Source of the DNA: Labilithrix sp.
GTDB taxonomy: Bacteria > Myxococcota > Polyangia > Polyangiales > Polyangiaceae
Assembly (NCBI GenBank): GCA_028287035.1
Contig: JAQBQL010000108.1
Coordinates: 1-47,898, forward strand
DNA length: 47,898 nt
Direction: 5' to 3'
Of this stretch, positions 10,643-19,746 are shown piece after piece; positions within the stretch are counted from its first letter, which is position 1; every line of letters begins with the position of its first letter. The notes beneath the pieces were generated by a model. It saw nothing but the letters and a program-made list of their open reading frames with translations. It was not told where the DNA came from and searched no databases. A program made the translations under genes and the position numbers.

Positions 10643-12115
10643 ATGCGCCACGCACGCTGGGCTGCGCTTCCGCTGCTCCTCACCATCTTCACCGCGAGAT
10701 CTGCTGCAGCGCAGAGCAACCCGCCGCCGCAGAATCCGCAGGAACCCTCGAATCCCGATCCGGGTCAGGGGGCGGCGGCGCCCTCGAATGCGCCGCAGCC
10801 GCGGACCGTCGAGACGATGCCGTCGCAGCCGCTGCCGGCCCCGGCCGGTACCACGCCGCGATCGGAGAGTGGCCCGGAGCGCGGCCCCGGCCTCACCGCT
10901 CCGCAGTCGTCACCCGCCACGCCGGCGCCCACGCCGCTCGAGCAGGCGACGAACGCCATGAGCGCGCTCTTTCGCTTCTACGGCACCCTGAAGCCGACGA
11001 TGATCGTGTCGGCCGGAACCCTCGAGTCGTTCGGACAGCCCAATGCCTCGGCGGAGACCGCCGCCGGCAACCCGGTGCTCGCCACGCTTCCGAAGGACAC
11101 GCGCCTCACGTTCCAGATGGCGCAGACGCGCCTCGGCTTCTGGGTCGCGGAGAAGAGCAACGCGCGCGGGCACGTGGAGATCGACTTCGTCGATTTCACG
11201 AAGTCCTCGCCGACCGTCGCTTCGATGCCGCGCCTCCGCATCGCGATGGTGGAGTACGAGCCCTTCGACAGATTCGTGATCGGGATGGGCCAGGACTGGG
11301 ATCTCTACGGCCCGGTCAACCCGTTCGGCACGAACCTCGTCGGCGCCAACTTCGAGGCGGGTAACACGGGCTTCATGCGCCAGCAGGTGCGGGCCGTGTA
11401 TTCCGGAAAGACCGCCGAGCTGGGCGCGATGGTCGGCCTGCAGGCGCCGAACAACACGTTCCGTGATGCGGGCCAGGAGCTCTCGCGCGTGCCGGTGTTC
11501 GCGGTGCGCGGCGCGCTCGTGTCCGGCAAGAGCCGGCTCGGTATCAGCGGTATCGCCACGCAGCTCCGGCTGAACCCGGGCGCTCCCACCGAGCGTCGCA
11601 CCGGCGCGTACGGCGGGCAGCTCTACTGGGATCTCATGCCCGCCGACGGCTTCCAGATCAAGGGCGAGGCGTACATCGGGCGCAACCTGAACAACATCGG
11701 GACGCTCGCATTGGGCTTCGGCAACGCCGCGCACGACATCGACGAGGTCGGCGGGTTCTTCTCGACCCGTGACCAGCTCGCCGACAAGCATGCGGTCTAC
11801 CTCACCGCGGGCATCGCGCAGGCGCTGCATCCGAGCGAGGTCTCGCCCGACTACACGTACACGCCGGGAACCGCCGCGACTGCCACGAGCGCTGCGGTGG
11901 CCGCCTCGCGCGCGCTTGCCGCGACGGGCCCCGGCCTCCGCGTCAACATGACCGCTCGGCTCGGCTACGAGTACCGCCCGGTGAAGCCGCTCGCGTTCGT
12001 CGCCGAGGCCTTCGTGTACCGCACGCGCCACCAGTTCCAGCAGGCCGACTGGAATGCCCTCGACCCGATGCGCGTCGCGCCCGGTGCCGAGGTCGGCGTG
12101 ATGTACACGTTCTGA
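10643..12115 (+). CDS. DcaP-like outer-membrane porin
   Basis: A 490-residue exported protein. The N-terminal signal peptide (cleavage near AAAQ, about residue 24) is followed by a Pro/Gln-rich linker (about 25-95) and a beta-barrel region that ends in an aromatic residue (GVMYTF), the usual outer-membrane insertion signal. The segment RFYGTLKPTMIVSAG and the alternating pattern of the barrel resemble DcaP-family porins, which admit dicarboxylates. AAAGGA precedes the ATG at good spacing. It lies 53 bp after the MHS symporter gene with no obvious terminator between them, so the two probably form an operon providing outer- and inner-membrane passage for one substrate. Family assignment is from pattern only. 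Confidence 0.72.
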   Translation: MRHARWAALPLLLTIFTARSAAAQSNPPPQNPQEPSNPDPGQGAAAPSNAPQPRTVETMPSQPLPAPAGTTPRSESGPERGPGLTAPQSSPATPAPTPLEQATNAMSALFRFYGTLKPTMIVSAGTLESFGQPNASAETAAGNPVLATLPKDTRLTFQMAQTRLGFWVAEKSNARGHVEIDFVDFTKSSPTVASMPRLRIAMVEYEPFDRFVIGMGQDWDLYGPVNPFGTNLVGANFEAGNTGFMRQQVRAVYSGKTAELGAMVGLQAPNNTFRDAGQELSRVPVFAVRGALVSGKSRLGISGIATQLRLNPGAPTERRTGAYGGQLYWDLMPADGFQIKGEAYIGRNLNNIGTLALGFGNAAHDIDEVGGFFSTRDQLADKHAVYLTAGIAQALHPSEVSPDYTYTPGTAATATSAAVAASRALAATGPGLRVNMTARLGYEYRPVKPLAFVAEAFVYRTRHQFQQADWNALDPMRVAPGAEVGVMYTF

Positions 12116-12116
12116 G

Positions 12117-13295
12117 TCAGTCGCGGCGCGGGCCGAGGGGCAATGCGTGGGGCACGGCCTTGAACTGCATCTGCTGCTCGCGCGCCAGGTAATCGCAGTC
12201 GTAGGCGCGCAGCGAGGACCGCGTCGCGCTCGAGCCGTTCTCGGTCTGCACCGTGGACGGCGGCTGCTGCAGGAGGAAATCGTACTTCTTGTCGAGGATG
12301 ACGAGATCCGTGTCCTGGCCGCGGAGCGTGCCGTCGTCCTTGGGGGGCGTGCCGTAATACCAGGTGAGGTCCGCGAGGCAGAGGCCGCGTTCACGGTGAC
12401 GGCGCGCAACGAGCCACCCGTGCGGGGCGACGGCAGGATCGAGCTCGTAGCGCGCTGACGTACCGTCGGGGCTCTTCACGACCACGTGGTGCGTGCGGCC
12501 GGTGCGGACCTCGACGTGCGCAGTGGGCGCGTCCTTGTCGCTCTCCTGGGCGACCCAGGTGTCGGGACCGTCGTCGACGGTGAACGTGAGCGCCTCGCCC
12601 TCGGCGCTGACCACGTGGAGATCGCGGAACGTATGCGACCACAGGGCGAGCGCGGTGATCGCGCTCACCGTCGCGAACGCCGCGGTGGCGACGCCGAGCA
12701 CGCGGGCGAGCCTCGGCGGCTGCGCGATGACGGGCACGGCGCCGAAGGGCGCGGGCTGCGCCGGGAACCAGGAGCCGCTGGTCGGCGTTGCCTCGCGCGA
12801 GAACCACACCCCGAACGGGTTGGTTGCCGGGGCCGGCGTCTCGCGTGACCAGATCGCGAAGAAGAGGCCGGCCGCCGCGAGCGACGCCGAGAGGGCGACC
12901 GCGAAGAGGAGGAGCGACTCACGCGCGTCACGCACCGCTGCGATGCCGACGAGGAAGAGCACGATCGCGGCGGCGACGAGCGTTGCGGGAAACCGCCACT
13001 TGCGACGCCACGCGGCGCGCCGCGCCGCCTCCTGGAATTGCGCCAGCGCCTGCGGCTGGAGCGCTCCGCAGCAAGGACACGCGGCCGCGCCGGTCGCGCG
13101 GAACGCGTAGACGTGCGCCGCGTTCTCCGCGGCCTGCACCGCCGCGAGATGGTTCTTGCCGCTCCCGTGACCGAACGACCGGACCATGGCATTCGTCGTC
13201 GCGTGGCACTGCGCGCAGACGAAGGCGAAGTAGCGCTCGAGTGGCCCGGTCGCCCACTTGTGCGAGTGCCGCGTGAGCAGCCAGATCCAGATCAT
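12117..13295 (-). CDS. Predicted membrane protein with N-terminal CxxC/CPCC zinc-ribbon-like region
   Basis: A 392-residue protein of no recognised family. The N-terminus has Cys27/Cys30 in FVCAQCHA and Cys73/75/76 in AACPCCGAL, a spacing that suits a zinc ribbon. The first pair also reads as CxxCH, but no signal peptide precedes it, so haem attachment is unlikely. Two hydrophobic segments (about 104-121 and 128-149) and a third (about 195-215) follow, then a polar C-terminal domain of about 170 residues, probably on the far side of the membrane. The gene is convergent with the porin gene (1-bp gap). Function is unknown. Confidence 0.65.
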   Translation of the reverse strand: MIWIWLLTRHSHKWATGPLERYFAFVCAQCHATTNAMVRSFGHGSGKNHLAAVQAAENAAHVYAFRATGAAACPCCGALQPQALAQFQEAARRAAWRRKWRFPATLVAAAIVLFLVGIAAVRDARESLLLFAVALSASLAAAGLFFAIWSRETPAPATNPFGVWFSREATPTSGSWFPAQPAPFGAVPVIAQPPRLARVLGVATAAFATVSAITALALWSHTFRDLHVVSAEGEALTFTVDDGPDTWVAQESDKDAPTAHVEVRTGRTHHVVVKSPDGTSARYELDPAVAPHGWLVARRHRERGLCLADLTWYYGTPPKDDGTLRGQDTDLVILDKKYDFLLQQPPSTVQTENGSSATRSSLRAYDCDYLAREQQMQFKAVPHALPLGPRRD

Positions 13296-13399
13296 CGCGG
13301 CGTGGTAGCGCGGCCTTAGGCGTCACGCAACCGACGGCGCCGCCGCACGCGCCAACGCGGTAGCCGAGAAGCGGCCAAGCGGTCTAGGCTGTGCGGCGG

Positions 13400-16300
13400 A
13401 TGCCGGGCCGCGAGTTCATTCCGACCCAGGGCGAGGTCGCGGGCTTCATGCGGCAGCGGGACTGGGCGAGCACCGCGCTCGGGGACCCATCCACGTGGCC
13501 CGGCTCGCTGCGCACCGTCCTGCGCCTGATGCTCGGGTCTCGTTACGCGATGTGGATGGGCTGGGGAAAGGACCTCTCGTTCTTCTACAACGACGAGTAC
13601 GCCGCGCAGACCCTCGGCCCGAAACACCCGTGGGCGCTCGGCTGTCCCGCCGCCGACGTGTGGTCCGAGATCTGGGACCAGATCGGTCCTCGCATCGCCC
13701 ACGTGCTCGCCACGGGCGAAGCGTCGTACGAGACGGGGCTCCTCCTCTTCCTCGAGCGCAACGGGTACCCGGAGGAGACGTACCACTCGTTCTCCTACAG
13801 CGCGGTGCCCGGGGACGCACCGGGCGAGATCGCGGGGCTCTTCTGCGTGGTCGTCGAGGAGACGGATCGGGTCGTCACCGACCGCCGGATGACGCTGCTC
13901 CGCGAGCTGTCGACCGCGCTCGCCCCCATCAAGACGCCCGAGGACATCTTCGTCGCCGCGCTGCGCAGCCTGCGCGATGGCCAGAAGGACATGCCGTTCG
14001 CGGCGATCTACACGATCGACGACGAAGGTCACCCCCGCGCCGTCGGCGACGTCGGCTTCGGCGAAGGGGAGGCGCCCGACGTCGCCGTGTGGCCGATCGC
14101 GGAGGTCCTCGCGAGCCGGCTCCCCGAGACGGTGGCGCTGCCGCGCGATCGGGCGTGGCCGAAGGGCGCGTGGCAGCGGCCGCCCACCGACGCCTTCGTC
14201 GTCCCCATCCTGCACCAGGGCCGGGAAGGCGTTGCCGCGGTGCTCGTGCTCGGGGTGAATCCCCATCGTCCGCTCGACGACGCGATGCGCGGGTTCGTGG
14301 AGCTGCTCGCCGGCCAGCTCGCCGCGAGCTTCGGCAATGCGCGCGCGTACCGCGAGCAGGAGGAGCGCGCACGGGCCCTCGCCGAGGTCGATCGCGCCAA
14401 GACCGCCTTCTTCTCGAACGTGAGCCACGAGTTCCGCACGCCGCTCACGCTGATGCTCGGCCCGACCCAGGACGCGCTCGCGTCTCCGGAGCGAGCGCTG
14501 AAGGGACCCGAGCTCGAGACGGTGCACCGCAACGAGCTGCGTCTCCTGAAGCTGGTCAACGGCCTGCTCGACTTCGCCCGCATCGAGGCCGGACGCACGA
14601 GCGCCTCCTTCCAGCCGACGGACCTGGCGGCGCTCACCGCCGATCTCGCGAGCTCGTTCCGCTCGGCCATCGAGCGCGCCGGGCTCGACTTCGACCTCTC
14701 CCTCGAGCCGATGCCCGAGCCCATCTACGTCGATCAGGACATGTGGGAGAAGATCGTCCTGAATCTCCTCTCCAATGCTCTGAAGTTCACGTTCAAGGGC
14801 GCGGTGAAGGTCCGCCTCCGCTGGAGGGACGATCACGCCGAGGTGGTGATCGCCGACACCGGCGTGGGCGTCGCCGCGCACGAGCTGCCGCGCATGTTCG
14901 AGCGCTTCCATCGCATCGAGGGAAGCCGCGCACGCACGCACGAGGGCTCCGGCATCGGGCTCGCGCTGGTCCACGATCTCGTGACGCTGCACGGCGGCAG
15001 CATCACCGTGGCGAGCGAGCTCGACAAGGGTACCGAGTTCACGATCACGCTTCCGCGCGGCTCGGCGCACCTCCCTCCGCAGCAGCTCACGACGGTGACG
15101 GCCGTGAGGACGCCCATCGCCCCGGCCGCCGCGGCCTTCGTCCAGGAGGCGCTGCGCTGGTCGCCGGACTCCGAGGCGCCGACGAGCGCGTCGACGGCGC
15201 CGGCGGAAGGGGCGGCGCGCGTGCTCGTCGCCGACGACAATGCCGACATGCGGGACTACATCGCTCGCATCCTCGGCCAGCACTTCCAGGTGCATACGGT
15301 GCCGGACGGGGCCGCCGCGCTCCGGGCCGTGAAGGAGAATCCGCCCGATCTCGTCCTGTCCGACGTGATGATGCCCGAGATCGACGGCTTCGAGCTGGTG
15401 CGCCAGCTCCGTAGCGACCCGGAGGTGGCGGCGATCCCCGTCATCCTTCTCTCGGCGCGGGCCGGTGAAGAGGCGACGGCCGAGGGGCTCCGCACGGGCG
15501 CGGACGACTACCTGGTCAAGCCGTTCTCCGCGGGATCGCTGCTCGTGCGGATCGAGGCGCAGCTGTCGGCGGCGCGGCTCCGTCGGACGCTCGTCGAGAC
15601 GGCCGAGGCCGAACGTCGGCGGCTCCTGTCCATGTTCGAGGACTCACCGGCGGCAATTGCCATGTTGCGCGGACCGCAGCTGACGGTGGAGCTCGCCAAT
15701 CCGCGGATGATGTCGATGTGGGGCAACATCGTCCTCGGCAGGCCGCTCCTCGAGGCGGTGCCGGCGCTTCGCGGACAGGGCTTCGACGAGCTCCTGCTGG
15801 AGGTCCTGCGGTCCGGTATTCCCCACCATGGCCGCGAGGTGCGGGCTCTCCTCGAGCCGGAGCGGCCCGGCGTGACCGTCGAGCTGTTCTTCGACTTCGT
15901 GTATGCGCCGGTCCGCGACGAGCGTGGCGACGCGGTCATCGTCCACGCCTTCGACGTCACGGACAAGGTACGCGCTCGCCAGAACGTCGAGCAGCTGCGC
16001 GAGGTCGCCGAGGCTGCCAACCGCGTGAAGGACGAGTTCCTCGCGACGATGAGCCACGAGCTCCGGACGCCGCTGAACGCGATGCTCGGCTGGTCGACGC
16101 TCCTGCGCGGCGACAGCGGCGCCGACTGGAGCCGCATCGAGCGTGGCCTCTCGGTCATCGAGCGGAACGCGCGCGCGCAGTCCCGCCTCATCGACGACGT
16201 GCTCGACGTCTCGCGCATCATCAGCGGCAAGCTGCGGCTCGAGATGGCGGCGACCGATCTCGTCGCGGTCGCCCGCGCCGCCGTCGAGGTCGTGCGCCCG

Positions 16301-17173
16301 GCGGCGGACGCGAAGGAGGTGACCCTGCTGCTCGACCTGCCGCACGGCGGCGGGATCGAGGTGATGGGCGATGCCGACCGCCTGCAGCAGGTCGCGTGGA
16401 ATCTCCTCAGCAACGCGGTGAAGTTCACTCCCGCCGGCGGCACGGTCACGCTGCGCATCGTGCGCGACGGGAACGGCGCGGAGCTCAGCGTCCAGGACAC
16501 GGGCATCGGCATCCAGCCCGCGTACCTGATGCAGATCTTCGAGCGTTTCCGCCAGGTCGACAGCTCGTCCACCCGCAAGTACGGCGGGCTCGGCCTCGGG
16601 CTCGCGATCGTGCGGCACCTCGTCGAGCTGCACGGCGGGTCGGTGCGCGCCGAGAGCGACGGCGAGGGGCGCGGCACCACCTTCCGCGTGACGCTCCCGA
16701 CGCGCGTGGTGCGCAGCGCGGCGACGTCAGCTCCGGCGGGGACGGCCGGGCGCACGCCGGCGCCGCGCCGCGTGGGCGCGCCGTCCCTCCGTGGGACCCG
16801 GGTGCTCGTCGTCGATGACGACGACGACTCGCGTAGCCTGCTCGAGAGTGTGCTCGTGATGGCGGGCGCCGAGGTGCGCGGCGCCGACTCCGCGCGTGCG
16901 GCCTTCGAGCTCCTCCGGGCGGGCACCTACGACGTCCTCGTCAGCGACATCGGAATGCCAGAGGAGGACGGCTACGCGCTGCTCGCGCGCGTTCGCCAGC
17001 TACCGGACGGGGACAATGGCAAGATCCCGGCGATCGCGCTGACCGCCTATGCCAGCGCTGCCGACGTAGAGCGGGCGGAGCGCGCCGGCTTCCAGCGGCA
17101 CCTCGCGAAGCCCGCGGACCTCGACAGCATCGTGAGCGCAGTCGCGGCGATCGCGCCGACGCGCGAAGGCTGA
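13400..17173 (+). CDS. Double hybrid sensor histidine kinase (PAS-GAF-HK-REC-PAS-HK-REC)
   Basis: A very large cytosolic phosphorelay kinase of 1257 residues. The order is a PAS-like input (about 10-155), a GAF-like region (about 165-315), HisKA-1 (FFSNVSHEFRTPLT, His about 343) and HATPase-1. Receiver-1 follows (LVLSDVMMPEIDG, Asp about 655), then a second PAS (about 745-860), HisKA-2 (FLATMSHELRTPLN, His about 886), HATPase-2 and receiver-2 (DVLVSDIGMPEEDG, Asp about 1183). Both kinase cores look intact. There are no membrane segments and no DNA-binding output, and no response regulator gene is adjacent, so the phosphate acceptor must be elsewhere. The start is ATG 13400; GTG 13391 is an alternative. 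It is monocistronic by position. Confidence 0.88.
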   Translation: MPGREFIPTQGEVAGFMRQRDWASTALGDPSTWPGSLRTVLRLMLGSRYAMWMGWGKDLSFFYNDEYAAQTLGPKHPWALGCPAADVWSEIWDQIGPRIAHVLATGEASYETGLLLFLERNGYPEETYHSFSYSAVPGDAPGEIAGLFCVVVEETDRVVTDRRMTLLRELSTALAPIKTPEDIFVAALRSLRDGQKDMPFAAIYTIDDEGHPRAVGDVGFGEGEAPDVAVWPIAEVLASRLPETVALPRDRAWPKGAWQRPPTDAFVVPILHQGREGVAAVLVLGVNPHRPLDDAMRGFVELLAGQLAASFGNARAYREQEERARALAEVDRAKTAFFSNVSHEFRTPLTLMLGPTQDALASPERALKGPELETVHRNELRLLKLVNGLLDFARIEAGRTSASFQPTDLAALTADLASSFRSAIERAGLDFDLSLEPMPEPIYVDQDMWEKIVLNLLSNALKFTFKGAVKVRLRWRDDHAEVVIADTGVGVAAHELPRMFERFHRIEGSRARTHEGSGIGLALVHDLVTLHGGSITVASELDKGTEFTITLPRGSAHLPPQQLTTVTAVRTPIAPAAAAFVQEALRWSPDSEAPTSASTAPAEGAARVLVADDNADMRDYIARILGQHFQVHTVPDGAAALRAVKENPPDLVLSDVMMPEIDGFELVRQLRSDPEVAAIPVILLSARAGEEATAEGLRTGADDYLVKPFSAGSLLVRIEAQLSAARLRRTLVETAEAERRRLLSMFEDSPAAIAMLRGPQLTVELANPRMMSMWGNIVLGRPLLEAVPALRGQGFDELLLEVLRSGIPHHGREVRALLEPERPGVTVELFFDFVYAPVRDERGDAVIVHAFDVTDKVRARQNVEQLREVAEAANRVKDEFLATMSHELRTPLNAMLGWSTLLRGDSGADWSRIERGLSVIERNARAQSRLIDDVLDVSRIISGKLRLEMAATDLVAVARAAVEVVRPAADAKEVTLLLDLPHGGGIEVMGDADRLQQVAWNLLSNAVKFTPAGGTVTLRIVRDGNGAELSVQDTGIGIQPAYLMQIFERFRQVDSSSTRKYGGLGLGLAIVRHLVELHGGSVRAESDGEGRGTTFRVTLPTRVVRSAATSAPAGTAGRTPAPRRVGAPSLRGTRVLVVDDDDDSRSLLESVLVMAGAEVRGADSARAAFELLRAGTYDVLVSDIGMPEEDGYALLARVRQLPDGDNGKIPAIALTAYASAADVERAERAGFQRHLAKPADLDSIVSAVAAIAPTREG

Positions 17174-17194
17174 GTAGCAGGCGCGCGGCGCGGC

Positions 17195-17968
17195 TCAGCC
17201 GGGCGGCAGCGGGACGCCCGAGAGCTTCTCGCAGAGGGCGAGGAGCTCGTCCTGGAGGCGCGTGTCACGCGCCGCGGCGAGCAGCGAGGCGGGCCGCTGA
17301 TGATGGAAGTACTGCCCGCTGACCATCGCCGCGGGATCGTCGCTGACGGCGAGCCAGGCCTGGGTGATGGCGCCCGCCTCGAGGTCGTCGGGGGCGCCGC
17401 GGCCGCCCATCCGGGTCGGCACCCAGCCGGGGCCGACCGCGTTGGAGAGGACCTTCGGCCAGCGCCGCGCCACGCCGAGCGCGAGCCAGATGTCCTGCAG
17501 CTTGGTGTCCGAGTAGGCGCCGGAGCCGTTCCACCGGCGCTTGGTCCACTGCGGGTCGGCGAGGTCGGGCGTCCCGCCGTGGTGCATGCCGGAGGTGAGA
17601 TAGACGAGGCGCGAGGCGGGCACGAGCGCGGTCAGCACGTACGGGGCGAGCGTGTTGATCGCGAAGTGCTGCTCGAGCCCGTCGGCGGTCTCGCTCCGCT
17701 GCCCCACGGTGAATCCGATGGCGACGTTGTGGATGACCGCATCGTACCGGCCCACCGCATTGGCCTGGGCGGCGACGTCCTTCATCGCGGCGATCGTCGC
17801 GACGTCGCCGATCACGACGTGCTCGGCGGCGGGGAGCTTTTTCCGTGCCTCGGCGGCGCGCGCCTCGCTCCGCGCGTGGAGCACGACCTGGTGTCCCTCC
17901 TTCGCGAGCCGCTGTCCCGCGAGAAGCCCGAGACCATCTGCCGAACCCGTGACGAGAACGCGTGCCAT
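17195..17968 (-). CDS. Short-chain dehydrogenase/reductase (SDR)
   Basis: A 257-residue NAD(P)-dependent oxidoreductase with a Rossmann N-terminus, cofactor motif VTGSADGLG (a TGxxxGxG variant) and an active-site Ser region YLTSGMHHGG. The catalytic YxxxK appears as YSDTK. Length and motif order fit the classical SDR family. ATG 17968 starts directly on the Rossmann strand (MARVLVTG); the open frame extends 93 bp further upstream, but that part has no protein-like character. It is convergent with the double hybrid kinase and divergent from tRNA-Arg. The substrate is unknown. Confidence 0.85.
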   Translation of the reverse strand: MARVLVTGSADGLGLLAGQRLAKEGHQVVLHARSEARAAEARKKLPAAEHVVIGDVATIAAMKDVAAQANAVGRYDAVIHNVAIGFTVGQRSETADGLEQHFAINTLAPYVLTALVPASRLVYLTSGMHHGGTPDLADPQWTKRRWNGSGAYSDTKLQDIWLALGVARRWPKVLSNAVGPGWVPTRMGGRGAPDDLEAGAITQAWLAVSDDPAAMVSGQYFHHQRPASLLAAARDTRLQDELLALCEKLSGVPLPPG

Positions 17969-18104
17969 GCGGGTGACCTTGCCTCGCGCGCCGCCGGAGA
18001 TCGACGGCGTTTCGCCTCCCAGGCGCGCTTTCGCAGCAGCCGCCGCCCGAGCCGACCCCATTGCCCGCCGCCGCGGCGCGTGACAGCATGCCTCCTCTCA
18101 CCAC

Positions 18105-18181
18105 GCGCCCGTAGCTCAGCTGGATAGAGCATCGGCCTTCGAAGCCGGGAGTCGTAGGTTCGAATCCTACCGGGCGTGCCA
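18105..18181 (+). tRNA. tRNA-Arg (anticodon UCG)
   Basis: A complete cloverleaf. The acceptor GCGCCCG pairs with CGGGCGT (G1-U72 wobble). The D arm is GCTCAGCTGGATAGAGC, the anticodon loop is CTTCGAA with anticodon TCG, the T arm contains GGTTCGAATCC, and the 3' CCA is encoded. It should read CGA and possibly other CGN codons. The composite repeat flanking the HNH gene starts about 15 bp after its 3' end. Confidence 0.95.
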
Positions 18182-18195
18182 GTCTTCTGCCGCAA

Positions 18196-18303
18196 CTGCC
18201 GTATCGGCAGTGAATCCCCCCTCCGGCGAACCCGGCCCAACGAGCCTCACCCCCGCGGCCGTCTCGCAAAATCACAAAAAATCTGTCCACGCTTACCACA
18301 GGC
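18196..18303. repeat. Left copy of the composite inverted repeat flanking the HNH gene
   Basis: From outside in there are three parts. First is a hairpin CTGCCG-TAT-CGGCAG (18196-18210), which may also terminate the tRNA transcript. Second is a 42-bp segment (18241-18282) containing CCCCCGCGGCCGTCTCGC and an A-rich end. Third is CTGTCCACGCTTACCACAGG (18283-18302, one more matching base at 18303). The second and third parts recur in inverted orientation on the far side of the HNH gene (19747-19789 and 19592-19612), with 20 of 21 bases matching in the third part and only a few differences in the second. Confidence 0.75.
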
Positions 18304-18338
18304 TGCAAGGCCCGGTGCGCCGTCCCGACGCCGCGAGC

Positions 18339-19514
18339 TCACGCGGGCGCGAGCACCCGCAGCGCCTCGCGCAGCAGCTCCGGCAGCGGCGGCTCTTGCC
18401 CGGCGGACGTGATCGACGCCACGGAGGCCACCGAGGCGATCGCGCGCGCCGCCTCGTTCGCCTTGAAGCCGAGCCCGACGAGCGCACCGCGCAGGGTCTC
18501 GCGCGTCCGGTCGAGGAGCGGCGCCGTACCCGCGCGGCGCTCGGCGATCTTTGCCTCGACGTGCGCGCGTCCGAAGTCCTGCTCCGCATGCAGCCGGTTG
18601 TGCGCGCGGCATCGGACGCCGAGATTGCCAGGATCGTCGCCGCCTCCCAGCGCTCGCGCCTGAAGATGATCCAGCTCCAGCATGTGCGTCGACGGGCAGC
18701 GGCGGCCATTCTCGTCGTGATAGGCGCAGCGCTGCCCATCGCGCGCGAACACCGTGCGGACCGCCGCACGTGAGATGCCCGCCTTTGCTACGGCGGTCTC
18801 GGGCGTGGTGCGCGGACGCTCCGACGCTCCGAGGCGCTCCTTTTCGAGCTTCGCGATCAGCAGATCGACGGCCGCCTCCATCGTGACGCCGAGATCGCGG
18901 TCCGGCTGCCGATGGCTGAGGAGGTCACGCGCTCTCTCGAGCTTCTCGTGCAGTCTCTCGCTGACCGTCATCTGCAATGCGTAGCGTGCTTCTCCGAGGG
19001 GCTCGATGCGTGCGCGCGACGTGGGCGTTGGCGTGGCAGCGGGCGCCAGCAACGGCGCCTGCTCGACGACGCGTTCGAGCCGCGTGGGCACGTCAGGGCG
19101 GGGCGCCTGCTCGACGAGCAGCGCTTTCACTTCGCTCGTGGTCTTGCCCGACACCGACGCAACCAGCGACGCGGCGTTCTCGTGCGTGAGAAGCCCGTCC
19201 AGCATCACCATGCTCGAGAGCGTGAGATGTCCCTCCGCCAGGTGCTCGAGCAGCTCCGGATGCCGGCGCACCATCTTGACTGCCACCGATCGCCGGAAAG
19301 CGCCCGATTCGCTCATCAGGAGAAAGCGCCTGCAAAAGTCGTAGATGGATGTGTACGCCGAACGCAGCTCGAGCCGGCGGTCCTCCACCTCGACGAGCAT
19401 CCTGAGCATCCGCGCGTCGATGCGGCGCTTTGCGGAGCGCAGCGCTTGCAGCGCGGCGAGGAGCTGGTCGTCGGCGTAGGCAGTGAGGGCTCCGGCGTCG
19501 AGGTCAGGCTGCAT
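18339..19514 (-). CDS. DUF222-like HNH endonuclease domain protein
   Basis: A 391-residue protein. The mostly helical N-terminal region (about 1-230) resembles the DUF222/13E12-type region often found before HNH domains. The C-terminal HNH nuclease (about 275-335) has CAYHDENGRRC as a first zinc-binding knuckle, the core LELDHLQARALGGGD, and the closing NLGVRCRAHNRLH. Catalytic and metal residues appear intact. The ATG has little ribosome-site sequence before it, and the upstream DNA is distinctly AT-richer than its surroundings. The gene stands alone between inverted copies of a composite repeat next to a tRNA gene, which suggests a mobile or formerly mobile unit. Its DNA target is unknown. 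Confidence 0.85.
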   Translation of the reverse strand: MQPDLDAGALTAYADDQLLAALQALRSAKRRIDARMLRMLVEVEDRRLELRSAYTSIYDFCRRFLLMSESGAFRRSVAVKMVRRHPELLEHLAEGHLTLSSMVMLDGLLTHENAASLVASVSGKTTSEVKALLVEQAPRPDVPTRLERVVEQAPLLAPAATPTPTSRARIEPLGEARYALQMTVSERLHEKLERARDLLSHRQPDRDLGVTMEAAVDLLIAKLEKERLGASERPRTTPETAVAKAGISRAAVRTVFARDGQRCAYHDENGRRCPSTHMLELDHLQARALGGGDDPGNLGVRCRAHNRLHAEQDFGRAHVEAKIAERRAGTAPLLDRTRETLRGALVGLGFKANEAARAIASVASVASITSAGQEPPLPELLREALRVLAPA

Positions 19515-19591
19515 CTCTATATGCTAGATCGCTATTGTGCTAATTCAATATGTGGTTGCCGCAATAGTTGCTATTCGCATCAGGCCTCGCG

Positions 19592-19736
19592 GCCTGTGGA
19601 AAGCGTGGACAGCGGCGCGCCGGGGGACAGCGGGGACAACTGCCCTGATGGCGTGTGGTGAAACGGGAAAGGTCGCGCGGGCAGTTGCCCCCTCTGACCC
19701 CCGTCGCTGCTTCCGCTGCCCACCCTTTCCACAGGC
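19592..19736. repeat. 145-bp imperfect palindrome beside the HNH gene
   Basis: The arms 19592-19645 and 19679-19736 are reverse complements over almost their full length. The outer 24 bp (GCCTGTGGAAAG at 19592 against CTTTCCACAGGC at 19725) match at 22 positions. The inner 25 bp (ending CAACTGCCC at 19645, matched by GGGCAGTTG at 19679) match at 22 positions. A short unmatched stretch separates these stems and a 33-nt loop closes the structure. It could be a miniature element, a REP-like unit or a structured RNA. There is no coding evidence in it. Confidence 0.75.
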
Positions 19737-19746
19737 TCTACGACGA

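Noticed and set aside
12117..13295. c-type cytochrome suggested by the CAQCH motif
   Set aside because: There is no signal peptide before the motif and a second Cys cluster (CPCC) follows, which fits a zinc ribbon better.
18283..19737. DnaA boxes or a replication origin suggested by TTTCCACA-like sequences near the HNH gene
   Set aside because: The matches to the DnaA consensus are poor and are explained by the inverted repeat arms. No dnaA, parAB or clustered boxes are present.
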